A stretch of 64,000 bases of DNA, taken from NCBI GenBank assembly GCA_947623805.1, contig CANQHZ010000002.1, forward strand, positions 1 through 64,000, in the 5' to 3' direction. The translations under genes and the position numbers were made by a program. Shown here in pieces: positions 18,874-27,241 of the stretch. The stretch comes from an uncultured Lachnospiraceae bacterium (lineage in GTDB: Bacteria; Bacillota; Clostridia; Lachnospirales; Lachnospiraceae). Numbering within the stretch: position 1 is the first letter of the stretch; each line of letters opens with the position of its first letter. The notes beneath the pieces were generated by a model, which did not search any database, was not told where the DNA came from, and saw nothing but the letters and a program-made list of their open reading frames with translations.

Positions 18874-19002
18874 AAATGCTTCCCCATTTCACAAATTCAT
18901 ATTTTAAGAGTGATTTATTATAGCACATTGTAACATTGCATACAATTGTGAATATAAACGGAAAAAATTTTTATTTTTGGTGGAATTTTGGAAAAAATGT
19001 AC

Positions 19003-19061
19003 TTGACCGACGGTCGAAAAGTGTGTTATTGTTAATTAAATTGAAATCGACCGACGGTCGA
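19003..19061 (+). promoter_or_regulatory. Two palindromic TetR-type operators in the SCP2 promoter region
   Basis: GACCGACGGTC at 19005-19015 and the longer TCGACCGACGGTCGA at 19047-19061 are the same odd-length palindrome centred on A, with centres 44 bases apart. The first overlaps a -35-like TTGACC (19003-19008) and the second ends 18 bases before the SCP2 start codon, covering the expected transcription start. This layout suits tight repression by the divergent TetR protein. Confidence 0.8.
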
Positions 19062-19079
19062 AAAATGAGGAGGAGAAAA

Positions 19080-19511
19080 ATGACCTACGCAGATTTATTT
19101 TATGAAATCAAAGGAAAGTTTATGGGAGCTGATGTTAGTGATATTAAGGAGCACCTTGCATACCAGTTCAGCATTGAGGACGAGGAGGCTGGCGGCGCGT
19201 TTTACGTGGAGGTAAAGGACGGGCAGCTTTTTGTCGAGCCGTATGAATACTATGACAGGGACGCCATGTTTATCTGCTCGCCCGATACGCTTTTCAAGAT
19301 AGCGGACGGAAAGCTTGATCCCGTACTGGCGTTTACAATGCAGAAGCTCAGAGTTGAAGGCAATATCGACAAGGCGCTCAAGCTCAAGGACATCATCGAG
19401 AAAAAGCAGGAGCAGCTTAAGGCGGAGAAAAAGGCGGCAAAGGCTGCTGAGAAGGCGGAAAAAAAGGCAGAGAAGGAGCAGGCAAAGGATAAAAAATCCG
19501 CCAAAAAGTAA
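19080..19511 (+). CDS. SCP2 sterol-transfer-like lipid-binding protein
   Basis: 143 residues from ATG 19080, directly after an AGGAGGAG ribosome binding site; the upstream start in the ORF track (18936) would run through the operators. The first ~105 residues fit the SCP2 fold (ATYADLFYEIKGKF-like start MTYADLFYEIKGKF; FYVEVKDGQLFVEP; DALFKIADGKLDP-like TLFKIADGKLDPVLAF). The tail is an alanine/lysine-rich helix (KKAEKEQAKDKK). Such proteins bind acyl chains; here it may present or store the product or substrate of the acyl ligase/ACP cluster. Confidence 0.8.
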   Translation: MTYADLFYEIKGKFMGADVSDIKEHLAYQFSIEDEEAGGAFYVEVKDGQLFVEPYEYYDRDAMFICSPDTLFKIADGKLDPVLAFTMQKLRVEGNIDKALKLKDIIEKKQEQLKAEKKAAKAAEKAEKKAEKEQAKDKKSAKK

Positions 19512-19568
19512 GGTATTATAAAAATAACATATAGTTTTTAAAAAGCCACATAAACGGAGGGCACAATT

Positions 19569-20540
19569 ATGAAATTTTGGAAGAAGGCGGCGGCAGCTAC
19601 AGGAATTATCGCGGCGGCGGGAGTCGGCGCGGGAGTTGGGGAGACGGCTTATTTTTACCGCAGGACTATGAAACGCAACAAAACCGATGTAGAGCGGGCA
19701 ATCAAGATGTCGGGCACGGACTGGTCGCAATACGCTCCGATTATGGAGGAGCGCAAAAGCTTTATGCTGGCGCAGCCCCACAGCGACATACAGCAGATAT
19801 CGTATGACGGCTTAAAGCTGCACGCCACATATTTTGCACCGATAAATGACAAGCAGGGCAGAAAAAGGGCGGTAATCTGTTTTCACGGCTACACCAGCGA
19901 AGGGATAGCGGATTATATAGGGCTTTCGGATTATTATCTAAAGAACGGCTACGCTATGCTCCTGCCCGACGCGCGCGCACACGGCTCAAGCGAGGGAGAG
20001 TATGTAGGCTTTGGCTGTCTTGACAGAAAAGACGCGCTTGTATGGATTAACTGGATTATCGGCCAGTGCGGTGAGGACGTTGAGATAGTGCTCCACGGCA
20101 CTTCAATGGGAGGCGCGACGGTGCTTATGGCAAGCGGGCTTGATTTGCCTTCGCAGGTAAAAGGCATAGTTTCCGACTGCGGCTTTACTTCTCCTAAAGA
20201 GGTATTTACGCATGTGCTCAAAAATATGTACCATCTTCCCGCTTTCCCTGTAATTCCAGGGGCGGATATTTTAAACAGGCGGCTTGCGGGCTACGGCATG
20301 GACGAGTGCAACGCAAAGCGCGAGGTTAAAAACGCAAAAGTGCCCATTCTCTTTATACATGGCTCAAACGACAACTTCGTGCCTGCCGCAATGTGCGATG
20401 AGCTGTATGAGTGCTGCAGCGCGCCAAAGAGGAAGCTTATCGTCGAGGGCGCGTCGCACGCCGAGAGCTACTATAAGGCGACAGACGAATATGAAAATGC
20501 ATTAAACGGGTTTTTTGACGAATTGGTTTTTAAGGGCTAG
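19569..20540 (+). CDS. Alpha/beta hydrolase with N-terminal membrane anchor
   Basis: 323 residues. A hydrophobic segment (residues ~8-28) probably anchors the protein. The nucleophile elbow is GTSMGGA, the acid is in HGSNDNFVP, and the histidine is in GASHAESY, so the Ser-Asp-His triad is complete. The HGYTSEG element supplies the oxyanion region. It resembles the family of cell-envelope-associated esterases/peptidase-like hydrolases in Clostridia. Lying 57 bases after the SCP2 gene, it could release or transfer an acyl product of this cluster. Confidence 0.85.
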   Translation: MKFWKKAAAATGIIAAAGVGAGVGETAYFYRRTMKRNKTDVERAIKMSGTDWSQYAPIMEERKSFMLAQPHSDIQQISYDGLKLHATYFAPINDKQGRKRAVICFHGYTSEGIADYIGLSDYYLKNGYAMLLPDARAHGSSEGEYVGFGCLDRKDALVWINWIIGQCGEDVEIVLHGTSMGGATVLMASGLDLPSQVKGIVSDCGFTSPKEVFTHVLKNMYHLPAFPVIPGADILNRRLAGYGMDECNAKREVKNAKVPILFIHGSNDNFVPAAMCDELYECCSAPKRKLIVEGASHAESYYKATDEYENALNGFFDELVFKG

Positions 20541-20565
20541 TTCGGGAAAGGTATGGTATTAATCA

Positions 20566-21963
20566 ATGAAGACTAGAAACGGACACAAGACCTATCCGCT
20601 TACAGTAGCGCAGAAATTTCACTTTTACTATATGAACTTCTGCCCGTACAAGGAGGTTGTAAACGTAGGCACGAGCCTGACAATCGAGTACGAGCTTGAC
20701 ATAGACGAACTGAGGCGCGCCATTTACAAGGCGTATGAGCGCTGCGAGTCTATGAGGGTTCGCTTTTGCTATGACAAGAAAGAAGATAAGTGGTATCAGT
20801 ATCTGGTTGAAAAGGAGGAGCGCGAGATAGAGTATGTGGACTTCTCCGACAAGACCATGGAGGAAGCCGAGGAGATAATGACTGCGTGGACAAGAGTGCC
20901 GTTTGAGCGCGAGGATTCTCCTATGAACAGAATCGTCATTATCAAAACTCCTGACGGCTGCCAGGGTGTCTACCTGCTTGGAGACCATATGCTGCTTGAT
21001 GCACAGTCGCTCATCTGCTTTTTGAGTGATGTGATACAGATTTACTGTAATGTTAAATTTGAGGGAATACCATACCCTTCGGAAATGCGTTCGTATTTTG
21101 AGCAGCTGCAGAAGGACTTGGAGTATGAGGCGGGCAGCAAGGCGCAGCAGCGCGACAGAGAGTATTTTTACAAAAAAATAGAGGAGTCGGAGCCGATTTT
21201 CAACGGCATAGACGGGCCTGGAGCTTTGGAGGCTATGCGCAAGACAAATCCTAATGCGAGGGCGGCGTATTCGGCTACGGCAAATATGAAGTCGGCGCTT
21301 GACATTTTTCATCTGGAGGAGGAACCGACGCAGCGCCTGATGAAATTCTGCGAGGAGAAGCATATTTCGCTGCAGTGCCTGCTTATAATGGGAATACGCA
21401 CATATCTGCAGAAGATGAATGGAAATGATGATGTTTCGATAAATGTGGCGTATGCAAGGCGCGCTACGCTTTTGGAGAAGAAGTCGGGCGGTACGAGAAT
21501 ACATTCGTTCCCGTTTAGGACGATAATTTCGCAGGACAAGACGTTTATGGAGGGGATTTACGCTATACGCGACGGGCAGAATGAGGTGTTTAGGCATACG
21601 AATTTTGACCCTGTGGAGTATTTCGCGCATAGAAGCGAAGTGTTCCCAGTGCCGGATGGCGCGGCTTATGAGCCTATGTCGCTGACTTATCAGCCTGCGA
21701 CTTTAAAGGAGAGAGGGCTTACGCAGCTTGGCGATGTCAAGTATAAGACGAAGTGGTATCCGAATGGGGCGACTACGCAGGCGATGTATTTGACGGTGAT
21801 GCATAGACCTGACGATAATGGGCTTGACTTTAACTTTGAGCATCAGGTGGAGGCGATTACTAAGGAGAAGTTGGAGTATTTTTACTATTATATGTGCAAG
21901 ATTATGTTTAAGGGGATAGAAAATCCTGATTTGTCTATTGGGGAGATAATTAAGCTGGTATAG
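20566..21963 (+). CDS. Condensation-domain-like acyltransferase (stand-alone)
   Basis: 465 residues with the two-lobed pattern of condensation / chloramphenicol-acetyltransferase-like enzymes. The active-site HHxxxDG motif appears as GDHMLLDA, keeping the catalytic His and the Asp but losing the first His and the Gly. Other family-like elements include INVAYARRA and a late FNFEHQVEAIT. These enzymes move acyl or peptidyl groups from carrier proteins onto an acceptor. The following ACP and ligase genes make a carrier-dependent reaction likely, but no adenylation-condensation multidomain protein is present. Confidence 0.7.
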   Translation: MKTRNGHKTYPLTVAQKFHFYYMNFCPYKEVVNVGTSLTIEYELDIDELRRAIYKAYERCESMRVRFCYDKKEDKWYQYLVEKEEREIEYVDFSDKTMEEAEEIMTAWTRVPFEREDSPMNRIVIIKTPDGCQGVYLLGDHMLLDAQSLICFLSDVIQIYCNVKFEGIPYPSEMRSYFEQLQKDLEYEAGSKAQQRDREYFYKKIEESEPIFNGIDGPGALEAMRKTNPNARAAYSATANMKSALDIFHLEEEPTQRLMKFCEEKHISLQCLLIMGIRTYLQKMNGNDDVSINVAYARRATLLEKKSGGTRIHSFPFRTIISQDKTFMEGIYAIRDGQNEVFRHTNFDPVEYFAHRSEVFPVPDGAAYEPMSLTYQPATLKERGLTQLGDVKYKTKWYPNGATTQAMYLTVMHRPDDNGLDFNFEHQVEAITKEKLEYFYYYMCKIMFKGIENPDLSIGEIIKLV

Positions 21964-22104
21964 TAAAGCTTTGGAGAGAAATTCTTATTGCTAGAAGTGG
22001 TTTTAGTCTGGTAAAATGGCGGTATCAAAATGCGGTCATAGCGTTTTGGAGTAATATTTGAAATGTCTGGGTGCTGCAAAATATAATGAAAGGCGGATAA
22101 TAAA

Positions 22105-22329
22105 ATGTTTGATAAGTTAGCGGATATTATTGTTAATTATGTGGAGGTAAATAGGGAGGATATTAAGCCTGAGTCTAGGTTTATGGAGGATTTGGGGTTT
22201 ACGTCGTTTGATTTTATGAGTATGCTTGGGGAGATTGAGGATGAGCTTGATGTGGAGATAAATCAGGAGGAGGCGGCGAATATTCGCACGGTGCAGGAGG
22301 CGGTTGAGTATTTGGAGAAGATATCATAG
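22105..22329 (+). CDS. Acyl carrier protein
   Basis: 74 residues of the four-helix carrier-protein type. The phosphopantetheine-accepting serine is in LGFTSFDFMSML (equivalent to the DSL motif). It has the usual acidic helices (EIEDELDVEINQEEAANIRTV). It is distinct from fatty-acid ACPs, which carry DSLD, and sits between the condensation-like gene and the acyl ligase, so it is probably dedicated to this pathway. The coding strand is strikingly poor in C (about 17 of 225 bases). Confidence 0.88.
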   Translation: MFDKLADIIVNYVEVNREDIKPESRFMEDLGFTSFDFMSMLGEIEDELDVEINQEEAANIRTVQEAVEYLEKIS

Positions 22330-22380
22330 TGGGTATTTTTTCGGAGCTGTTATTTGTATAAAACTGGTATGTATAAAAGG

Positions 22381-22482
22381 TGTTCTCAACCGTCCGAATT
22401 TAGTCAAAATATATAAAAACGCGACTTGGTGCGCGATGCGAATCGTCGCTGATTTTATATATTTTGCCTAAATTCTATGTTA
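22381..22482 (+). repeat. Dispersed palindromic repeat, copy A
   Basis: Imperfect palindrome of about 100 bases with arms GAATTTAGTCAAAATATATAAAA and TTTTATATATTTTGCCTAAATTC around a GC-rich centre (ACGCGAC...GTCGC). The nearly full reverse complement recurs at 56168-56271. It lies in the 486-base gene-free stretch 22330-22815 together with copy B and a third fragment; I see no gene there. Confidence 0.85.
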
Positions 22483-22539
22483 TCGATATTGACTTGGTGA
22501 GGTATCTAATACATAGATAATTGCGGAATGTTTTCTATG

Positions 22540-22633
22540 CCGTCCGAATTTGTGTGAAATATACAAAAACGCGACTAGTGCGCGGGGCGAATCGTCGCTT
22601 ATTTTGTATATTTCACCCAAATTCTACGTTATG
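22540..22633 (+). repeat. Dispersed palindromic repeat, copy B
   Basis: Same ends (CCGTCCGAATT ... AAATTCTACGTTATG) and same centre (AACGCGAC ... CGTCGCTTATTTT) as copy A. The inner arms are GTGTGAAATATACAAAA / TTTTGTATATTTCACCC, a paired replacement of the copy A arms. A further one-armed fragment (CAAATTTTACGTTATGG) follows near 22684-22700. Confidence 0.85.
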
Positions 22634-22815
22634 AAAAAAACTTCGTAGGTATGTCTGTAATGTATGCGGTTGGGAATTTTCCTCCAAATTTTACGTTATG
22701 GATAAGACTTTGTAGAGTAATGTTGTAGGATAATGAGAAGTAGTGTAATTTTCTCTATGTATTTGATGTCGGCTTATAGCTGGTAATTGTTATAGGCAGA
22801 TGAGGAGGAGTTAGT

Positions 22816-24348
22816 ATGGTTGGACTTTGCAAAAACTTGAGGGAGCTGCTTGTGGCGGCGGAGGCTGAATTTGGTGTGCGTGATGCGTTTCGATATAAGG
22901 TAAAGGGCGCGGGCAGCGGTAAAAAGGAGATAAGCATAGAAAGCAAGAGCTATACGCAGTTAAAGTGTGACAGCGAAAAGATGTCGGCGGCTTTGGAGGC
23001 GCTTGGCGAGTTGGGGAAGCATATTGCGATAGTGGGCGCGACTTCGTATTCGTGGGTTGTGTCGTATCTGGGTACGGTAAACAGTGCGAGTGTTGCAGTG
23101 CCGCTTGATGCAAATCTGCCGGCGGAGGATTTGTGTGAGCTGATTGAGCGCGCTGATGTTACTACGCTTATTTTTGATGAGGGTAAGGAGCAGCTTGCGG
23201 AGCTTGCTGTTGAGAGGTGCGGCAATTTGAAGCATATTATATGTATGGGTGAGGCGTTTAATGACAGTCAGCTTTCTCTTTGGAAGCTGCTTGATGAGCA
23301 GGGTGAGGGCTTTGAGCGTGAGATAGAGCCGCCGCAGCTTGCGACGATTATGTTTACGTCGGGCACGACGGGCAAGAGCAAGGGCGTAATGCTTACGCAT
23401 CAAAATCTTGCGGAGAACGCGACTTGTCTTGATATGGGGTTTGAGCCTAATCAGGTGCTTTTGTCGGTGCTTCCTATACATCATGCGTATTGTCTGAGTA
23501 TGGATATTTTAAAGGCGCTGTCGCTTGGCAGCACTATCTGTATAAATGATTCTCTGCTCAGGGTGGCAAAGAATATAAAGCTTTTCAAACCCAATATGAT
23601 GCTTATGGTGCCGCTTATGATAGAGACGCTTGCCAAAAAGCTTGAGGAAGCAGGTCCGTTGCCTGCGGCGGTAGTGAAGGCGGCGGTTTTTGGAAAGCAG
23701 TTCCACACGATATGCAGCGGCGGCGCGTACTTAAATCCCGCATATATTGGTTTGTTTGCAAAGTATGATATTGAAATCAAGCAGGGCTATGGCATGACGG
23801 AGTGCTCGCCTGTTATCAGCACGAACTATACGGGCAATACGAAAGCCGGTTCTGTAGGAAAGCTTATGCCGAATTGCGAGGCAAAGGTGGTTGACGAGGA
23901 AATCTGGGTTAAGGGCACGAGCGTAATGCAGGGCTACTATAAGATGCCGGAGGAGACGGCGCAGACGCTTGAAGACGGTTGGCTAAAGACGGGTGATTTG
24001 GGCTATGTGGACGATGAAGGCTATGTATTTCTCACGGGTCGCAAGAAAAACCTCATTATCACGCCAAACGGCGAGAACGTATCGCCTGAGGAGATTGAAA
24101 ACAGGCTTGGTGAAAACAGGCTAGTGCAGGAGGTGCTCGTGCGCGAAAGCGACGGCGCTATCGAGGCAGAGATATTCCCCGACTACGAGTATGCCAAAAA
24201 GAAAAAAATAAAGGACATACAGGCAGAACTGCAAAAAATAATCGACGACTACAACAAGACCGCGCCGCTTTATAAGCGTGTATTCAGGCTCAAAGTGCGC
24301 GAGGTAGAGTTTGAAAAGAACACTACTAAAAAGATTAAGAGATTTTAA
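22816..24348 (+). CDS. AMP-dependent acyl ligase (fatty acyl-AMP/CoA ligase family)
   Basis: 510 residues of the ANL superfamily. The P-loop-like motif is MFTSGTTGKSKGVMLTH, the adenine motif is QGYGMTECSP, and the hinge is LKTGDLGYVDDEGYVFLTGRKKNLI; the catalytic lysine lies in the C-terminal EFEKNTTKKIKRF. It probably activates a fatty or other carboxylic acid and loads it onto the neighbouring ACP. RBS GAGGAGGAG. It lies 486 bases after the ACP gene, across the palindromic repeats, so it may also have its own promoter. Confidence 0.9.
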   Translation: MVGLCKNLRELLVAAEAEFGVRDAFRYKVKGAGSGKKEISIESKSYTQLKCDSEKMSAALEALGELGKHIAIVGATSYSWVVSYLGTVNSASVAVPLDANLPAEDLCELIERADVTTLIFDEGKEQLAELAVERCGNLKHIICMGEAFNDSQLSLWKLLDEQGEGFEREIEPPQLATIMFTSGTTGKSKGVMLTHQNLAENATCLDMGFEPNQVLLSVLPIHHAYCLSMDILKALSLGSTICINDSLLRVAKNIKLFKPNMMLMVPLMIETLAKKLEEAGPLPAAVVKAAVFGKQFHTICSGGAYLNPAYIGLFAKYDIEIKQGYGMTECSPVISTNYTGNTKAGSVGKLMPNCEAKVVDEEIWVKGTSVMQGYYKMPEETAQTLEDGWLKTGDLGYVDDEGYVFLTGRKKNLIITPNGENVSPEEIENRLGENRLVQEVLVRESDGAIEAEIFPDYEYAKKKKIKDIQAELQKIIDDYNKTAPLYKRVFRLKVREVEFEKNTTKKIKRF

Positions 24349-24376
24349 ACATTACAACTTGACCCATCACATTTTA

Positions 24377-24436
24377 CCCGCTTTATGAAACATCCCCCAA
24401 CAGACACAAATTCGTTTCATAAAGCGGGGTTTTTAT
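24377..24436 (+). terminator. Intrinsic terminator after the acyl ligase
   Basis: A perfect 15-base-pair stem (CCCGCTTTATGAAAC / GTTTCATAAAGCGGG) with a 22-base loop, followed by GTTTTTATAAT. It closes the TetR-controlled cluster. Confidence 0.88.
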
Positions 24437-24520
24437 AATTATGATAAAATCCTCAATTTTTGGGAACATTAACTTGCATAAAGCAGAAAATGTTCTATTC
24501 AAAAACGGAGGTATTTTATT

Positions 24521-25591
24521 ATGGAAGAAAATAAAGCTCTCGGCAGGTCAAGCATAAGTTTCGGCGAGCCCCCGCTCATAATGAGCAGCGGCTCAATAGT
24601 AGGACAGATGGAAAACGAGGGACCGCTTGCAGGCTGTTTTGACAAGGTGAGCGATGATAAAAACGACATGTTTGGCGAAGATTCATGGGAAAAAGCAGAA
24701 AGTGCCCTACAAAAAGAAGCAATCGCCATAACACTTGAAAAAGCAGGTTTAGAGGCTACTGCAGTGCGCTATCTGTTTGCAGGAGATTTGCTGGGACAGA
24801 CAATAGCAAGCTCGTTTGGCGTGCTTGATTACAATATACCATACATGGGCCTGTACGGTGCATGCTCTACGTGCGGCGAGGCACTATGCGCCGGAGCTAT
24901 GACAGTAGCGGCAGGCTATGCGGACACAGTAATGTGCCTCACGTCGAGCCATTTCGCAAGCGCACAGAAAGAATTTCGCTATCCACTCGAATACGGAGGT
25001 CAAAGACCACTCTATGCCTCATGGACAGTCACAGGCAGCGCAGGCTTTCTCGTCCAATCACAGACAGCAAGTCAAAATCCCAGCAAAGCTGCCAAAAACT
25101 GCTATGGCTGTAAAATCGCAATAACAGGCATTACCATAGGCAAAATTGAAGACTTTGGTATCAAGGATTCATTCAACATGGGCTGCGCAATGGCCCCCGC
25201 CGCCGCCTGGACAATCACCACCAACCTAAAAGATTTCGGCAGAACCGCAGACAACTACGACGCTATCTTTACAGGCGACCTGGGCAGCGTTGGCAGCGAA
25301 GCACTCTACACACTCCTCGATGAGCAAAAAATCGACATCCGCCCCCGACACTATGACTGCGGCACACTCATCTATGACCTAAATTCACAGGACGTCCACG
25401 CAGGCGGCAGCGGCTGCGGCTGTTCCGCCGTAGTGCTCTCAGCCCACATCCTGCACAAAATCGAACAAGGCCAGTGGCAACGCATACTTTTCATTCCCAC
25501 AGGTGCCCTCCTAAACAAGACTACTTTCAACGAAGGCCAAAACGTCCCCGGCATAGCCCACGCCGTAATAATCGAAAAATTAAACCATTAA
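24521..25591 (+). CDS. spoVAD: Stage V sporulation protein AD
   Basis: 356 residues with a thiolase-like fold. Family motifs include GEDSWEKAESALQKEA, AGDLLGQTI, YGACSTCGEAL and SSHFASAQKEFRYPLEYG. SpoVAD binds dipicolinic acid and is needed for its uptake into the forespore. The ATG follows GGAGG. The usual neighbours spoVAC and spoVAE are not adjacent: spoVAE lies 1.65 kb downstream and spoVAC is not in the window. The 3' half is unusually rich in A and C on the coding strand. Confidence 0.95.
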   Translation: MEENKALGRSSISFGEPPLIMSSGSIVGQMENEGPLAGCFDKVSDDKNDMFGEDSWEKAESALQKEAIAITLEKAGLEATAVRYLFAGDLLGQTIASSFGVLDYNIPYMGLYGACSTCGEALCAGAMTVAAGYADTVMCLTSSHFASAQKEFRYPLEYGGQRPLYASWTVTGSAGFLVQSQTASQNPSKAAKNCYGCKIAITGITIGKIEDFGIKDSFNMGCAMAPAAAWTITTNLKDFGRTADNYDAIFTGDLGSVGSEALYTLLDEQKIDIRPRHYDCGTLIYDLNSQDVHAGGSGCGCSAVVLSAHILHKIEQGQWQRILFIPTGALLNKTTFNEGQNVPGIAHAVIIEKLNH

Positions 25592-25643
25592 ATTTTGCCA
25601 ATCTCCATCATTCGCAAAAAAAGCGAAACTCAAAAAAGGCGAA

Positions 25644-25808
25644 GCCGTGGAACAGCCATATACCCCCTCAGACCATTGGAAAGCGTCGGCACTTAGCGAA
25701 ATAAGCGTTAAAAGCGTAGCTCCTTTTAACGCGCAATTGAGCTTAGTGTCCGCTACGCTTTCCACAGAGCGCAAGCGCGTCTGAGGGGGTATATGGCTGT
25801 TCCACGGC
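25644..25808 (+). repeat. Large covarying hairpin element, copy 1
   Basis: An inverted repeat with perfect 30-base arms (GCCGTGGAACAGCCATATAC... and complement) enclosing a core. The core contains GGAAAGCGTCGGCACTTAGCGAAA, a nested perfect stem GCGTTAAAAG / CTTTTAACGC with loop CGTAGCTC, and TTGAGCTTAGTGTCCGCTACGCTTTCC. The core recurs at 34671-34829, but the outer arms and the nested stem have different sequences there that still pair. It lies just after spoVAD in the 374-base gap 25592-25965 and is followed by a run of ten C (25808-25817). Confidence 0.9.
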
Positions 25809-25880
25809 CCCCCCCCCACGGACGAGAAAAAAACCAGTCCTCCCTCCCCAAATCAAAATAAAACTTTTTTAAATACCCAC

Positions 25881-25909
25881 TTTAACCCCCTCCCAAACTA
25901 TGCTATAAT
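25881..25909 (+). promoter_or_regulatory. Candidate extended -10 promoter
   Basis: TGCTATAAT (extended -10, TATAAT at 25904-25909) with a weak TTTAAC 17 bases upstream. It is suitably placed for the small gene at 25966 and possibly ridA-aroK. Confidence 0.55.
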
Positions 25910-25965
25910 AAAAACGTTCATCAAAAACCCCTAATCCAACACAAAAAAACCAGGAGGCCCCCAAA

Positions 25966-26196
25966 ATGCGTCAAATGGAGTTTAAAATGGAGCGCCCCGG
26001 ACTTGTGAACGAAGGCGACACAGTCACAGTCACAGAAGGCAGCCTCCCAAGCAGCTATTATTACACAATAAACCCCGCCGTTGCAATGTCAGGCAACATC
26101 CCATTCAGAGAACGCCTAAACGCGAGCGAGGGCAAAATCATATCAATAAAAGAAAACGAACGCGGATATTACATTACCGTGGAATTTGACGAATAG
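25966..26196 (+). CDS. Small conserved-looking hypothetical protein
   Basis: 76 residues, not recognised. It has a good AGGAGG ribosome binding site, normal codon use and no membrane segment. The sequence is rich in beta-prone stretches (KIISIKENERGYYITVEFDE), suggesting a small beta-barrel-like fold. It precedes ridA by 74 bases on the same strand. No function can be given. Confidence 0.6.
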   Translation: MRQMEFKMERPGLVNEGDTVTVTEGSLPSSYYYTINPAVAMSGNIPFRERLNASEGKIISIKENERGYYITVEFDE

Positions 26197-26270
26197 CACA
26201 CTCTTTTCGCTGCCCGAACAGCGTGAAAAGATAAATACAAATATAAATAAAGAAAAGAGGTAATTACAAA

Positions 26271-26648
26271 ATGAAAAAAATAAGCACAGACAAAGCACCA
26301 GCGGCAATAGGACCGTACTCACAGGCAATCGAGGCAGGCGGGTTCCTGTTTGCGTCAGGACAGATACCCATTAATCCCGCAACAGGCAATGTCGAGGCAG
26401 AGGGCATCACGGCTCAGGCAGAGCAGTCGATGAAAAACGTAGGTGAAATACTAAAAGCGGCAGGCTTAACATACGATAACGTGGTAAAAACTACATGCTA
26501 TCTTGCCGAAATCGCGGATTTTGCCGCATTTAATGAAGTGTACGCCAAATATTTCACTCAGAACCCCGCCAGGAGCTGCGTAGCCGTAAAAGACCTCCCC
26601 AAAGGTGTGCTTTGCGAGGTAGAGGTAACAGCGTACCGTGAGAATTAA
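26271..26648 (+). CDS. ridA: RidA family enamine/imine deaminase
   Basis: 125 residues with the family signatures IGPYSQAIEAGGFLFASGQIP and PARSCVAVKDLPKGVLCEVEVTA, including the arginine and glutamate that bind the substrate. RidA hydrolyses reactive 2-aminoacrylate-type intermediates from PLP enzymes. Full length. The stop overlaps the GTG of aroK by 11 bases. Confidence 0.93.
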   Translation: MKKISTDKAPAAIGPYSQAIEAGGFLFASGQIPINPATGNVEAEGITAQAEQSMKNVGEILKAAGLTYDNVVKTTCYLAEIADFAAFNEVYAKYFTQNPARSCVAVKDLPKGVLCEVEVTAYREN

Positions 26649-27147
26649 AAATATAATACTTATAGGAATGCCCGGCGCAGGCAAAAGCACCATAGGCGTA
26701 GTGCTCGCCAAAAATCTCGGTATGTCTTTTATCGACGCGGATTTAGTCATACAGGAGCAGGAGGGCAAAAAACTTCATGACATCATAGAAGAATGCGGCG
26801 AGGACGGCTTTGTAGAAATAGAAGGACGCGTAAATTCATCACTTACCCCTAAGACGGCAGTGATAGCCACAGGCGGCAGCGTAGTCTACAGCCCGAAAGC
26901 CATGGAGCATTTCAGACAGATTGGGCTGATATGCTATCTAAAGCTGTCCTGCCAAAGCATAGCGGAGCGCCTTGGCGATTTGTCGGAGCGCGGCGTAGTG
27001 CTTGGAAAGGGGCGTACCTTGCAGGATTTGTACGATGAGCGCGTGCCTTTGTATGAAAAATACGCAAACATCACGCTTGACTGCGAGAACAAAAATATAC
27101 GTGAGATAGTTGTCGAGCTTTCCAAATGGATAGAGAAACTCCGCTAA
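26638..27147 (+). CDS. aroK: Shikimate kinase
   Basis: 169 residues. Walker A is GMPGAGKSTIG, the shikimate-binding DxD is FIDADLV, and the GG motif is IATGGSVVYSP; an arginine-containing lid (SERGVVLGKGRT) follows. It phosphorylates shikimate in the aromatic amino acid pathway. The GTG start overlaps ridA, so the two are translationally coupled. No other aro genes are nearby. Confidence 0.92.
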   Translation: MRIKNIILIGMPGAGKSTIGVVLAKNLGMSFIDADLVIQEQEGKKLHDIIEECGEDGFVEIEGRVNSSLTPKTAVIATGGSVVYSPKAMEHFRQIGLICYLKLSCQSIAERLGDLSERGVVLGKGRTLQDLYDERVPLYEKYANITLDCENKNIREIVVELSKWIEKLR

Positions 27148-27171
27148 AAAGATAATGTATGCATAAAAGAT

Positions 27172-27238
27172 AAAAAAATCCACATACTTTTCAGTAGACG
27201 GCGTGCGCCGTTAATATCATGAAAGGTATGTGGTTTTT
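27172..27238 (+). terminator. Hairpin whose right arm carries the spoVAE translation start region
   Basis: Arms AAAAATCCACATACTTTTCA and TGAAAGGTATGTGGTTTTT pair over about 19 bases (one bulge, one wobble) around an inner palindrome ACGGCGTGCGCCGT. The T-run makes it terminator-like for aroK. The GAAAGG ribosome binding site of spoVAE lies in the right arm, so the same hairpin could also hide that site. Confidence 0.65.
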
Positions 27239-27241
27239 ATT

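Noticed and set aside
22811-23113. ORFs of 60 to 355 codons antisense to the cluster genes (for example 20563-21630, 22960-23484, 10031-10633 on the minus strand)
   Set aside because: They mirror the codon pattern of the real + strand genes, have no ribosome binding site or family motif, and are shadows.
24431-24520. Sigma-G type promoter before spoVAD
   Set aside because: A GCATA is present at 24476, but no CATnnTA-like -10 follows at the right distance.
25644-25808. Interpretation of the large hairpin as insertion-sequence ends
   Set aside because: There is no transposase frame inside, the whole element is one continuous foldback, and the arms differ between copies while the core is constant, the opposite of IS ends.
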